From: Acidimicrobiia bacterium
GTDB taxonomy: Bacteria > Actinomycetota > Acidimicrobiia > IMCC26256 > JAOSJL01
Assembly (NCBI GenBank): GCA_027494115.1
Contig: JAOSJL010000001.1
Span: 1,513,926 to 1,577,925 of the forward strand
Direction: 5' to 3'
DNA: 64,000 nucleotides
Shown: positions 24,836 to 33,610 of the stretch, piece by piece
How positions within the stretch are numbered: position 1 is the stretch's first letter
Layout of the letters: every line of letters starts with the position of its first letter
Program-made: the position numbers and the translations under genes
Notes under the pieces: generated by a model
The model's database searches: none
The model's input: the letters and a program-made list of their open reading frames with translations, nothing else
What the model was told of the DNA's origin: nothing

Positions 24836-26017
24836 TCACGACCGCAGTGACCGGAGACCTTCCACCACGGAGGAGAACGCTTGGGCAAACAAGTCGACGT
24901 CGGCGTCGGTGGTGTTCCACCCCACGCTCGCCCGCAACGAGTGGTCCGCGTCGACGCCCATCGCGCGCAGCACAGGCGACGGTTCGAGGGTCTCGCTGGA
25001 ACACGACGAGCCGGAGTGCACAGCGACTCCCCGTTGATCGAGACCCAGGAGGATCGGTTCCGCTTCGACTCCCTCGACACCCAGGCACACGAGGTGTGCC
25101 ATCCGGTCATCGGAATCGCCGAACAACGACACGCCCCCGGTCGATGTCGCGGCCTGCGAGAGACGGTCCGTGTGGCGTCGCGCCGCGGCGGCCTCGTTCT
25201 CGAGGTGTCCGGATTCAGCGAGATCGTCGGCCAGGGCTCCGAAACCAACCGCGGCCGCCACGTTCTCGAGGCCGCCGCGGCGATCGCGTTCCTGGGCCCC
25301 TCCCACGATCAGTGGCGGGATCCGCAGGCCCCGCCGCACGAGGAGCGCTCCGATTCCGGCCGGTCCGCCCGCCTTGTGGGCGGTCACCGAGCAGAGGTCG
25401 ACGCCGGAATCGACGAAGGCCAGGCCTTCGGGGTTCGCCGCGTCGGCACAGGCATCGACGTGCAACAAGGGGCCGTCGGGCACTCCCTCCCCGGGCCGGC
25501 GGGCGAGACCCTCCGCCACCGACCGCCAGGGTTGGCGTGTCCCCACCTCGTGGTTCGCCGTCTGGACGCTGACGAGAACCGTGTCGGGACGTACTGCCGC
25601 GACGACGTCGTCCGCGTCGTAGCGGCCGAATCGGTCGACACCGACGACCGTCGCCTCGACCCCGGCCCGCTCGAGCGCCTCGTGGACGCTGGAGTGCTCG
25701 ACAGCGGTCGTGACAGCGTGTGGTGCCGTGGTGTCTCCGGCGTTCATCCGTTCCCGTCGGCCGCGCTCGACGGCGCCTGCGACAGCGCTGTTGACCGATT
25801 CCGTTCCTCCGGAGGTGAACACGACCTCGCGGGCACGGGCGCCCAGAAGGCCCGCCACAGCGGATCGAGCCTCCTCGAGAGCGACACGGTGTCGCCGTCC
25901 TTCGCTATGGAGACGTCCGGGGTCACCCGCAGGAGTGTCGAGCACCTCGACGATCGCGTCGCGCACGCACGGCCGAAGAGGTGCCGTGGACGCGTGGTCG
26001 AGATAGGCGCGTCGCAC
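24836..26017 (-). CDS. Cysteine desulfurase (NifS/IscS type)
   Basis: 393 residues from ATG 26017. Class V aminotransferase fold with AYLDHASTAPLRP, VVFTSGGTESVNSA, the PLP lysine Lys215 in VTAHKAGGPAG, and the mobile active-site Cys339 in VHSGSSCSSE. It releases sulfur from cysteine as a persulfide for Fe-S clusters and tRNA thiolation; possible acceptors here are the Nfu, Mrp and ThiI products. The start is three bases after the stop of the regulator gene, so the two are cotranscribed. It could be called IscS or NifS; the sequence does not distinguish. Confidence 0.93.
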   Translation of the reverse strand: MRRAYLDHASTAPLRPCVRDAIVEVLDTPAGDPGRLHSEGRRHRVALEEARSAVAGLLGARAREVVFTSGGTESVNSAVAGAVERGRRERMNAGDTTAPHAVTTAVEHSSVHEALERAGVEATVVGVDRFGRYDADDVVAAVRPDTVLVSVQTANHEVGTRQPWRSVAEGLARRPGEGVPDGPLLHVDACADAANPEGLAFVDSGVDLCSVTAHKAGGPAGIGALLVRRGLRIPPLIVGGAQERDRRGGLENVAAAVGFGALADDLAESGHLENEAAAARRHTDRLSQAATSTGGVSLFGDSDDRMAHLVCLGVEGVEAEPILLGLDQRGVAVHSGSSCSSETLEPSPVLRAMGVDADHSLRASVGWNTTDADVDLFAQAFSSVVEGLRSLRS

Positions 26018-26020
26018 GCG

Positions 26021-26890
26021 TCACGCGCGGGTGAGGACTCGAGCGACGCAGTGGTCGTCGCCCTCGGGACGGCTCTCCTCGTGACTGGCGACCGTGTCGC
26101 CGTAGAGCCCCGCGAGCATTCCGCGGATCAGCCCCCTGTCCACGGCGCACACGACGTGGGGGTGAGCCGTGGCGGCCCCGCCGAAGGGGCAGTGCTCCGC
26201 GACGATGCGAAAGGAGCGCCCTTCCTTCCCGTCCTCACCCCGTGTCTCGTCCTTCTCGGCATGTGCGGCGAAACCGTGGGCTGTGAGGGCGTCTGCCACC
26301 GTGGCGAGTGCGGCGGTGACCGAGCGGTGGCGCTCCGCCGGGTCGATCCGGCCGGCCATGGCGAGCCCGTACTCGAAGCCGACCTGGTCGGCCATCTCGC
26401 TCGCCTCGGAGGGATCGATCAGCTCGAGGGCGCGCCCGAGCAGGGTCGCGAGGAGATCGTCACTTCCCGTCGGGAAGTTCGCCGAGAAGCTCAACGAATC
26501 GTGCAGGGAGTCGTGGAGCGACCCGTCGGACGTCGTCACGCGATAGCGCTTGGAGGGTCGACCGGCGCTGGTGTGACGGGACAGTTCGACATCCACATAG
26601 CCGCCGCCCGCCAGCTTCTCGAGGTGGTGGCGCGCCACGTTCGTGTGGACGTGGAAGTTGGCGGCGACCTCGCTTGCCGTCACTCCGCCGGGGATTTCGC
26701 GTAGCCACAGGTAGATCTCGCGGCGCGTCGGGTCCCCGAACGCGGTGGTGACAGCCGTCACGGCCGCGCTGAACTCCTCGGCGCTGAGGTCGGTCTCGAA
26801 GCGGGGCGCTGCCGTGTCTGCTGCCGCGTCTGCTGCCGTGCCGGCAGGTGTTGCTTCGGGTGCTGCCTCGTCGGGGGTTCGCGGATTCAC
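26021..26890 (-). CDS. SufR-like Fe-S-responsive transcriptional regulator
   Basis: 289 residues from GTG 26890. After an Ala/Asp-rich N-terminus with 12-base repeats (ADAAADTAA), an ArsR/DeoR-type winged helix (about 40-120: FGDPTRREIYLWLRE, VTASEVAANFHVHTNVARHHLEKL, AGRPSKRYRV). The C-terminal domain has Cys234, Cys248 and Cys281 (HCPFGG, VVCAVDRGLIRGML, DDHCVAR), spaced C-x13-C-x32-C, the pattern expected for a cluster-binding SufR-type regulator. It is divergent from mrp and cotranscribed with the desulfurase. A perfect 12-bp palindrome sits just upstream of its -10, so autoregulation is likely. Confidence 0.85.
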   Translation of the reverse strand: MNPRTPDEAAPEATPAGTAADAAADTAAPRFETDLSAEEFSAAVTAVTTAFGDPTRREIYLWLREIPGGVTASEVAANFHVHTNVARHHLEKLAGGGYVDVELSRHTSAGRPSKRYRVTTSDGSLHDSLHDSLSFSANFPTGSDDLLATLLGRALELIDPSEASEMADQVGFEYGLAMAGRIDPAERHRSVTAALATVADALTAHGFAAHAEKDETRGEDGKEGRSFRIVAEHCPFGGAATAHPHVVCAVDRGLIRGMLAGLYGDTVASHEESRPEGDDHCVARVLTRA

Positions 26891-26896
26891 ATCGAT

Positions 26897-26915
26897 ATTC
26901 TACCTACGTACGTAG
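26897..26915 (-). promoter_or_regulatory. Promoter -10 and candidate operator of the SufR-like regulator
   Basis: On the minus strand TAGAAT (26897-26902) is a good -10 placed seven bases before the regulator GTG, predicting a leaderless message. Immediately upstream, CTACGTACGTAG (26904-26915) is a perfect 12-bp palindrome that would fall in the -35/-10 spacer. A dimeric regulator bound there could repress its own gene and, on the other side, affect mrp. Confidence 0.6.
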
Positions 26916-26952
26916 TGGAAATCCCCCTACACACACGAGGAGCGCGGCTGTC

Positions 26953-28059
26953 ATGCCCGACGAGGTCGAGATCAGGGAACGGATCGCGGGCCTCGAGGAC
27001 CCGGCCATCGGCCGCAGTCTCGGGGAGCTCGGTCTCCTGGGCAGTGTCCACGTCGACGGAGCGACGGTCCGCGTGGAGGTATCGGTCCCGTCCGAGGACT
27101 ACCCGCTACGCGATCGCCTGGACGCCCGCATCCGTGAGGCTGCCGGCGCTGAACCTGGAATCGAGAACGTCGAGGTTTCCATCGGGGTTCTCGATGACGC
27201 CGGAGTACACGCACTCGCGGAGATGCTGCGAGGCGGCAGCCCCGGGGCCGGGGAGTCGGGCGTCAACCCGTTCACGAATGCATCGACCCGCGTCCTGGCG
27301 GTGAGCTCCGGAAAGGGCGGAGTCGGGAAGTCGTCGGTGAGCGCCAATCTGGCGGTGGCGCTGGCGCGAGCCGGACACGACGTGGCGGTTGTCGATGCCG
27401 ACGTCTGGGGCTTCTCGATGCCGCGCATGCTCGGGATCGACCGTCCCCCGACACTGGTCGACGATCTCATCGTTCCTCCGTCGGCCCATGGGGTCCGGCT
27501 CATTTCCATGGGGTTCTTCGCTCGGGAGGACCAACCGATCATCTGGCGTGGCCCGATGCTGCACAAGGCACTCGAGCAGTTCCTCACCGACGTCTACTGG
27601 GGCGAGCCCGACTTCCTCGTCGTCGACATGCCGCCCGGAACCGGCGACATCTCGATGTCGATGGCCGAGTTCCTGCCGCGCGCCGAGGTTCTCGTGGTCA
27701 CGACCCCACAACCTGCCGCCCAGCGTGTGGCGCAGCGCGCGGCGTACATGGCCCGCAAGGTCGACCTGTCCGTGGTGGGCGTGATCGAGAACATGTCGTG
27801 GTTCCGCGGTGACGACGGCAAGGCTTACGACCTGTTCGGATCGGGCGGCGGCGCCGACCTCGCCGCCGAGCTCGACGTCCCGTTGCTCGGACAGGTGCCG
27901 CTCGTCCCCGAGCTGCGCGCCGGTGCCGACGAGGGCCGCCCGATCGTGGCTGCCCATCCCGAGGACGAGGCCAGCATCGTGTTCGCAGAGATCGCGCGTC
28001 GGGTTTCCGACGAGCTCCGACCGAGCAAGGTCTTCAAGAGCGAACTCCGGATAGTCTGA
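26953..28059 (+). CDS. mrp: Mrp/ApbC/NBP35-type Fe-S carrier P-loop ATPase
   Basis: 368 residues from ATG 26953. An N-terminal MIP18/DUF59 domain (about 1-95: IRERIAGLEDPAIGRSLGELGL) precedes the ATPase with deviant Walker A SGKGGVGKSSVSANLA, VVDADVWGFSMPRML, switch II VDMPPGTGDISMSM and IENMSWF. The usual CxxC of many Mrp proteins is not seen near the C-terminus (MSWFRGDDG where CPHC-like residues often lie), so cluster binding may differ. It is divergent from the SufR-like regulator, which links it to Fe-S homeostasis. Confidence 0.9.
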   Translation: MPDEVEIRERIAGLEDPAIGRSLGELGLLGSVHVDGATVRVEVSVPSEDYPLRDRLDARIREAAGAEPGIENVEVSIGVLDDAGVHALAEMLRGGSPGAGESGVNPFTNASTRVLAVSSGKGGVGKSSVSANLAVALARAGHDVAVVDADVWGFSMPRMLGIDRPPTLVDDLIVPPSAHGVRLISMGFFAREDQPIIWRGPMLHKALEQFLTDVYWGEPDFLVVDMPPGTGDISMSMAEFLPRAEVLVVTTPQPAAQRVAQRAAYMARKVDLSVVGVIENMSWFRGDDGKAYDLFGSGGGADLAAELDVPLLGQVPLVPELRAGADEGRPIVAAHPEDEASIVFAEIARRVSDELRPSKVFKSELRIV

Positions 28060-28080
28060 GTGGGACGCTGGGCGACTGCG

Positions 28081-28155
28081 GTCAGAGCAGCCACCGTCAG
28101 AGCAGCCCCAGTCACAGCAGCCCCAGTAACAGCAGCCCCAGTCACAGAAACGCCA
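28081..28155 (+). repeat. Five tandem 15-bp repeats in the mrp/DUF3107 intergenic region
   Basis: Units begin at 28081, 28096, 28111, 28126 and 28141; the most regular are GTCACAGCAGCCCCA and GTAACAGCAGCCCCA. They end 23 bases before the DUF3107 start. No coding sequence covers them. Too short and contiguous for a CRISPR array. Confidence 0.93.
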
Positions 28156-28178
28156 CCACGAGCCGAGGAAGCACCGCG

Positions 28179-28409
28179 ATGGAAGTCAAGGTCGGAGTCC
28201 TTCACAGTCACAAGGAGCTGAGCGTCCATGTCGATGGCGACGCCGATGATGTGATCAAGAGCGTGAACATCGCTCTGAGCGAGGAGACCCCTGTCCTCTG
28301 GCTGGACGACGCCGACGGCGACCGGGTCGGCATCCCCGTCGACAAGATCGCCTACGTCGAGATCGTGGGCACCGACGGAAAGAGCCAGGTCGGTTTCGGA
28401 AACGCATAG
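28179..28409 (+). CDS. DUF3107 protein
   Basis: 76 residues from ATG (MEVKVGVLHSHKELSVHVDG). The whole sequence matches the small actinobacterial DUF3107 family, including VNIALSEETPVLWLDDADGDRVGIPVDKIAYVEI split by short loops. Function unknown; the fold is probably a small beta-rich domain. An upstream CGAGGAAGCACCGCG offers AGGAAG as ribosome binding site. It precedes the paired Get3-like ATPases by seven bases and is likely in their operon. Confidence 0.88.
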   Translation: MEVKVGVLHSHKELSVHVDGDADDVIKSVNIALSEETPVLWLDDADGDRVGIPVDKIAYVEIVGTDGKSQVGFGNA

Positions 28410-28416
28410 ACCCGGC

Positions 28417-29379
28417 GTGAGCGCCGCCGAACTACTCGACCGCCGCCTGATCTTCGTCACCGGCAAGGGTGGCGTCGGAAAGAGCACGGTTGCTGCGTCG
28501 CTGGCTCTTCTCGCTGCCGACAACGGCAAGAGAGTGCTCCTCGTCGAGGTCGATGCGAAGGGCAATCTCACAGACTTCTTCGAGCAGCCTCCCGTCGGTT
28601 TCGAGCCCCGCTCCGTCGCTCCCGGGGTCCACGCCATGCGTATGGACACCGAGGCGTCGCTGCGCGAGTACCTCAAGTTGAATCTCAGGATTCCCGTCTT
28701 CGGGCGCCTCGGCCCCGTGGCGCGTGTCTTCGACTTCGTGGCGACGGCGGCGCCGGGTGTCCGGGAGATCCTCACCGTCGGGAAGATCTGCTGGGAGGTC
28801 CGCGAGTCGCTCGAGGGTCGGGCCGACTGGGACCTGGTTGTCGTCGACGCTTCCGCGTCGGGCCATGTCATCGCGCAGCTGGCCGCCCCCGAAACGATCC
28901 AGAATCTCGTGAAGGTCGGCCCCGTCCGCTCGCAGACGGGTTGGATGTCCGACATCCTCACCGATGCGGCACTCACGTCGCTCCTCGTCGTCGCCACACC
29001 TGAAGAGATGCCGGTCGCCGAGACCATCGAACTGGTCGACAGGGCGCGCCGCGAGCTTCGAGTGTCGCTCGGGCCTGTTGTCGTCAACCGTGTTCTCCCC
29101 GAGCTGTTCACACACGCCGACGAAGAGATCTTCGAAGAACTCCGCGGTGAGGAAGCTCTTAAGGTACTCACGGAACGAGCCGGTGGAGGGGCGTCGGTCG
29201 TGCTCGACGCGGCACGCCTCGTGGTGTCGCTCCGCCGCACCCGTGCCGCGTACCTCCATCGCCTGCGCGACGAGCTCGATCTCCCCTTGCTGTACGTCCC
29301 CTACCTGTTCGTCCGCGACCACGGTCTGCGCGTCACCCGGATCGTCGCCGAGTCGCTCGAGGCGGAGCTCGGCCTGTGA
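28417..29379 (+). CDS. ArsA/Get3-like ATPase, first of a pair
   Basis: 320 residues from GTG. Deviant Walker A FVTGKGGVGKSTVAASLA with the signature lysine, VLLVEVDAKGNLTDFF, and switch II-like DWDLVVVDASASGHVIAQL. Lacks the arsenite-binding cysteines and the tandem second half of true ArsA. The pair with the next gene mirrors mycobacterial Rv3679-Rv3680, a Get3-like heterodimer. It probably acts as an ATP-driven client-handling complex at the membrane. The stop overlaps the next start (GTGA). Confidence 0.88.
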   Translation: MSAAELLDRRLIFVTGKGGVGKSTVAASLALLAADNGKRVLLVEVDAKGNLTDFFEQPPVGFEPRSVAPGVHAMRMDTEASLREYLKLNLRIPVFGRLGPVARVFDFVATAAPGVREILTVGKICWEVRESLEGRADWDLVVVDASASGHVIAQLAAPETIQNLVKVGPVRSQTGWMSDILTDAALTSLLVVATPEEMPVAETIELVDRARRELRVSLGPVVVNRVLPELFTHADEEIFEELRGEEALKVLTERAGGGASVVLDAARLVVSLRRTRAAYLHRLRDELDLPLLYVPYLFVRDHGLRVTRIVAESLEAELGL

Positions 29380-30638
29380 GCGCCGACCGCGGGAACACAG
29401 TCGCTGCGAGTCCGGGCGCCGCGCACACAGGTGCCACGACGCCGGGTGATCTGGAGCAGTTGCTGGCCGCCAAGGAGATCGTCGTCTTCTGCGGCTCGGG
29501 CGGCGTGGGCAAGACGTCGATCGCGGCCGCATCGGCACTCGGGGCTGCCGCCCGTCTGGGAGGCAAGATCCTCGTTCTGACCGTCGACCCCGCTCGTCGG
29601 CTCGCCACCGCCCTCGGTCTCGAAGGCATCGGCAACACCGCACGTCGCGTTCCTCCCGAGGTCTGCACCGAAGCGGGCATCGAGCTGCGTGGCGAACTCT
29701 GGGCAGCAATGCTCGACACCAAGGAGTCGTGGGACACGCTCGTGCTCCGGCACGCTCCCGATGAGGAGACGGCCTCGAAGATCCTCGACAACGTCCTGTA
29801 CAAGAACATCACGGAGCGCTTCGTCCAGAGTCACGACTACATCGCGATGGAGCGTCTCTACGATGTCCACGCGAGCGGCGAGTACGACCTGATCGTTCTC
29901 GACACGCCTCCGACGCGCAATGCGATCGACTTTCTCGAGGCGCCGAAGCGCATGGCCGACTTCTTCGGAGGTCGGCTCCTGCGCTGGCTGACGGCTCCCT
30001 ACCGCGTCGGCGGGAAGCGTGGCGCGCGGATTCTCAACTTCGCGTCCCGGCCCTTCTACCAGGTGGCCGACAGGATCCTCGGCAGTGAGTTCCTTCAGGA
30101 GATCGGCGAGTTCTTCTGGCTGTTCCAGTCGATGTACGACGGATTTGTCGAGCGGGCATCGGCGGTCGAAGACCTCTTACATGACCGGAGAACGACCTTC
30201 GGTGTCGTCACCACGCTCGAAGCCGCCCCGCTGCGGGAGGGAGAGGTCTTCATGCGCGAGCTGAAGTCGCGGGGCTTCGACTTCCAGGCGCTGGTTCTCA
30301 ACAAGACTCTTCCCGACACACTCCTCGATCCCTCGGGCGCCGCGGCCGCCACGTACCTGATCGACCACGCGTCCGATCTCGCGGGTGAACTCCGAGAAGT
30401 CCTGGGCCACGACTCGACCGACGAGGCGAGCGACGACCGGGTTGCACGCGTCCTCTCCACCGTGGGGGAGTCGTTCCGAAACTTCGGAGTCGTCGCCAAG
30501 CGCGAAGCTGAACTGCGTTCCGAGCTCTCGAAGGTTCCCCACGTGCTGGCGCGTGTTCCGACACTGGAGGTCGACATCCACGACGTCCGTGGCCTCGCCG
30601 AGATCGGCGACCACCTCTTCGAGGGAACGACCCGATGA
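29376..30638 (+). CDS. ArsA/Get3-like ATPase, second of a pair
   Basis: 420 residues from GTG. P-loop VVFCGSGGVGKTSIAAASAL, then LTVDPARRLATALGL and EYDLIVLDTPPTRNAIDFL (switch region), ending with a helical C-terminal part (ASDDRVARVLSTVGESFRNF). The P-loop GSGGVGKT differs from GKGGVGKS of its partner, consistent with an asymmetric heterodimer as in mycobacterial Rv3680. Both ends overlap neighbours by four bases (GTGA with the first ATPase, ATGA with thiI). Confidence 0.88.
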   Translation: MSADRGNTVAASPGAAHTGATTPGDLEQLLAAKEIVVFCGSGGVGKTSIAAASALGAAARLGGKILVLTVDPARRLATALGLEGIGNTARRVPPEVCTEAGIELRGELWAAMLDTKESWDTLVLRHAPDEETASKILDNVLYKNITERFVQSHDYIAMERLYDVHASGEYDLIVLDTPPTRNAIDFLEAPKRMADFFGGRLLRWLTAPYRVGGKRGARILNFASRPFYQVADRILGSEFLQEIGEFFWLFQSMYDGFVERASAVEDLLHDRRTTFGVVTTLEAAPLREGEVFMRELKSRGFDFQALVLNKTLPDTLLDPSGAAAATYLIDHASDLAGELREVLGHDSTDEASDDRVARVLSTVGESFRNFGVVAKREAELRSELSKVPHVLARVPTLEVDIHDVRGLAEIGDHLFEGTTR

Positions 30639-31851
30639 TCCACGATCGTTCGTACGATGACGTGCTGCTCGTCCATTTCCACGAGATCGCACTGAAGGGC
30701 AGGAATCGGGGGAGTTCCTCAAGGCCCTGCAGCGCAACCTCCGGGGAGCGCTGGGGGACCTGGCCGACGAGGTCCGGTCGCTCGGCGACCGCCTCGAGGT
30801 TCGGGGACCGCGCGACGGCGCCCTCGAGGTCGCGGTCCGAGTCTTCGGCGTGGCCAATGTTGCCCCCGCCCGCGCCGTGACGGCGACACCTGACGTCGTG
30901 CTGAAGGCGGCGTTGGAGGTCGCCCGGGACGCGGACGACGAGGCAGCCTTCGAGACCTTCGCTGTCCGGGCACGCCGGGCCCGCACCGATTTCCCACTCG
31001 ACAGCGGCGAGATCAACGTGCAGGCCGGCGATGCGATCCGCTTGGGCCTGAACAAGGTGGTCGATCTCTCCCATCCCGATGTCACGGTGCGCATCGAGAT
31101 CGTGCGGGACGTCGCTTATGTGTCGGCGCGGAAATGTGAAGGCGCGGGTGGGCTTCCCGTGGGCACGGCCGGGCGTGTGGTCGCCCTGACGTCTGGCGGA
31201 ATCGACTCACCCGTCGCGGTGTGGAGAATGCTCAAGCGCGGCGCCGACGTCATCGCCGTGCATTGCCACGGACAACCGTTCACCGACCCGTCCTCGGAAC
31301 GAAACGTCGCGCGGATACTCGAACGGCTGTCCGACTGGGGGTTCTCGGGCACCTGGTGGTCCGTCCCCATCGGCGAGGAACAACGGGCCATTACGCTCCA
31401 CGCCCCGTCGAGACTGCGTGTCTTGTTGTACCGACGCCTCATGGTGCGCGTCGCCGAGGCCGTGGCGGAGCGGGAGAATGCCCACGGCCTGGTCACAGGG
31501 GAGAGCCTCTCCCAGGTCGCATCTCAGACGCTCGAGAATCTTGGTGCTGTCGGATCGGTGGCGACGTTGCCCGTCCTCCGCCCGCTGGTCGGCCGGGACA
31601 AGATCGAGATCATCGCCGAAGCGCGCCATATCGGTACGTACGACCTGTCCGTCCTGCCTCACCAGGACTGCTGCACCCTCTTCGAGCCTCGCGAGGCGGC
31701 GACGCGTTCAACCCCCGCGATGCTCGACGCGGCCGAAGCCGATCTCGACGTCGAGGGAGCGATCAGTCGGGTCATGGCAGCCGCGCGGAGGATCGTCATC
31801 GGAGAAGCCGCACCGAGCGACCATCCGCAGACGGGTACGGTGCCGTCGTGA
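30635..31851 (+). CDS. thiI: ThiI, tRNA 4-thiouridine synthase (THUMP + PP-loop), one frameshift
   Basis: About 405 residues across a shift. ATG 30635 overlaps the ATPase stop. VLLVHFHEIALKGRNRG is the conserved ThiI start; in the G run at 30708-30712 one G is missing, after which EFLKALQRNLRGAL and the THUMP domain continue. The PP-loop is VALTSGGIDSPVAVWRM, followed by VTGESLSQVASQTLENL and SVLPHQDCCTLFEPR. There is no rhodanese domain, so persulfide transfer may be direct from the desulfurase; HQDCC holds the likely catalytic cysteines. Stop overlaps the pdtaS start (GTGA). Confidence 0.9.
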
Positions 31852-33323
31852 TCACCGTTCCGGATCTGGCACGCACCTACACGTCTCTCGAAGACGACGA
31901 TCTCGAGCATCTCGAGAGCCTCGTCTTCTCGTGGCAGCCACTCGCCGACCTCTGTTTCGCAGATCTCGTCCTGTTCGCTCCTCTCCAAGGAGAGGAGCAG
32001 CGCTTCATCGCACTCTCGCAGGTGCGCCCTGTGACGGGTCAGACGATCTATCCCCACGAAACCAGCGGCGCCATCGTCGATGAGCAGGAGCGCCCACTCC
32101 TCGCGGAGGCCTTCCGGACCGGCGAGTCGGTCGAGGGTGACGGCCGGGTCATCGGTAGCGACGAGGCCGCTCGGTTGCTGTGCATCCCCGTGCGACGCCG
32201 CGAGCGTGTCATCGGAGTGCTCACCCGCTATCAGTCGACTGTCGCACGCCGGCGACGGGGAGAGTTGGAACGCAACTACCTGAAGGCGTTCGGACACTTC
32301 GCGGAGATGGTCCAGGCCGGGTCCTTTCCCTTCGCTCTCGAGGAGCTCAACGTCGAGGAGGAACCCCGAGTCGGCGACGGCGTGATCATCATCGAGGACG
32401 ATCTGACGATCCGATTCGCCAGCCCGAACGCGGTGACGGCGATGCACCGGATGGGCTTTCACGGGTACAGCCGGGGCGCGGCGCTCACCGAGCTCGGGTT
32501 CGATGTCGGTGCTGTTCGTCGGGCGATGACCGCGGCGGCACCGGTCCTCGAAGAAGTGGAAGAGGGCGACTCGAACACGATGATGAGGGTCGTTCCCTTT
32601 CTCGACGGCGCCACCCCCGTGGGCGCGCTGCTCATGATCCGCGATGTCACCGACCTTCGACGCCGCGACCGGATGCTGTTGTCCAAGGACGCCACGATCC
32701 GTGAGATCCACCACCGGGTGAAGAACAACCTCCAGACGATCGCGGCCCTGTTGCGCCTCCAGAGCCGCCGGCTTCGCACACCCGAGGCACGCCAAGCGGT
32801 GTGGGAGTCGGAACGCAGGATCCGTTCCATCGCGTTGGTTCACGAGACTCTGGCTCAGGATTCCAGCGAGGTCGTGCCGTTCGACGAGATCGTGCGGCCC
32901 CTGGTCCGTCTGGTGGAGGAAGGCGTGAGTTCACCCGAAGCGCCGATCTCCTTCGGCGTCGAAGGTTCTGCCGGCGGCCTCCCCGGATCCGTGGCCACGC
33001 CGTTGGCTGTCGTTCTCAACGAGCTGATGCAGAACGCGCTCGATCACGCGTTCAACTATGACGACCTTCCGATGGACGGCGGAAACGTCTGGATTCTGCT
33101 CGGCCGCGACAACGGCGAACTCCGAATCGACGTGGTGGACGACGGCGTCGGGCTACCGGAGAACTTCAACCTCGACGAGTCGAAGGGACTCGGCCTCTCG
33201 ATCGTTCAGGCGCTCGTGACGACTGAGTTGGAAGGCACGATCGACTTGGAGCGTGATGGCGGCACCCGTGTACGGCTCAGAATCCCCGTACCGCAGCGCC
33301 CCGACGGCCTCGTCGTCGGCTAG
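31848..33323 (+). CDS. pdtaS: PdtaS-type sensor histidine kinase (GAF-PAS-HisKA_2-HATPase)
   Basis: 491 residues from GTG. Soluble kinase: N-terminal GAF-like domain (about 5-150), PAS (about 165-275, VIIIEDDLTIRFASPNAV), HisKA_2 with REIHHRVKNNLQTIAALLRL (phospho-His289) and HATPase with VLNELMQNALDHAF and GLGLSIVQALV. This is the mycobacterial PdtaS (Rv3220c) architecture; that kinase senses metals/NO and signals through an ANTAR regulator. As in mycobacteria it is next to a WhiB1-like gene. The response regulator is not in the window. It ends four bases into the convergent whiB stop. Confidence 0.92.
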   Translation: MITVPDLARTYTSLEDDDLEHLESLVFSWQPLADLCFADLVLFAPLQGEEQRFIALSQVRPVTGQTIYPHETSGAIVDEQERPLLAEAFRTGESVEGDGRVIGSDEAARLLCIPVRRRERVIGVLTRYQSTVARRRRGELERNYLKAFGHFAEMVQAGSFPFALEELNVEEEPRVGDGVIIIEDDLTIRFASPNAVTAMHRMGFHGYSRGAALTELGFDVGAVRRAMTAAAPVLEEVEEGDSNTMMRVVPFLDGATPVGALLMIRDVTDLRRRDRMLLSKDATIREIHHRVKNNLQTIAALLRLQSRRLRTPEARQAVWESERRIRSIALVHETLAQDSSEVVPFDEIVRPLVRLVEEGVSSPEAPISFGVEGSAGGLPGSVATPLAVVLNELMQNALDHAFNYDDLPMDGGNVWILLGRDNGELRIDVVDDGVGLPENFNLDESKGLGLSIVQALVTTELEGTIDLERDGGTRVRLRIPVPQRPDGLVVG

Positions 33324-33610
33324 CTACGCGTCATCTCCGTTGCCCGACGCGCACGTCGCATCCGACGTCGTTCGTCTTCGGTAGCTCCACCCCAGACCCC
33401 GGCCTCCTGATTCGTGTTCAACGCGAACTCGAGGCACTCGACCTGAGCGAGGCATTCGGAGCAGACAGCCTTGGCGGCCTCGATCTGGTCGAGGGCTTCG
33501 CCCGTCGATCCGATCGGGAAGAACAACTCCGGGTTCGTGTCGCGACACAACGAACTCGTCCGCCAGTCGTTGGCGTCCCAGTCGTGGGTTCGGATCCACG
33601 TAAGTGCCAC
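33320..33610 (-). CDS. WhiB-family Fe-S regulator (WhiB1-like)
   Basis: 96 residues from GTG 33610, with GGAGG three bases upstream. Four cluster cysteines: Cys22 (SSLCRDTNPELFFP), Cys50, Cys53 and Cys59 (AVCSECLAQVEC), then the GVWGG turn and a basic C-terminus (DERRRMRRARRA) for DNA or sigma contact. The 4Fe-4S cluster of WhiB proteins responds to NO and binds the primary sigma factor. Adjacent to pdtaS and near the lipid kinase, the same neighbourhood as whiB1 (Rv3219) in mycobacteria, which supports the WhiB1 assignment. The 245 bases upstream hold no gene I can support. Confidence 0.93.
   Translation of the reverse strand: MALTWIRTHDWDANDWRTSSLCRDTNPELFFPIGSTGEALDQIEAAKAVCSECLAQVECLEFALNTNQEAGVWGGATEDERRRMRRARRATEMTRS

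Noticed and set aside
24881..26704. 607-codon open frame on the plus strand
   Set aside because: Antisense to the cysteine desulfurase and the SufR-like regulator, both of which have clear catalytic or cluster motifs.
28081..28155. CRISPR-like array
   Set aside because: Units are 15 bp, contiguous and without unique spacers.
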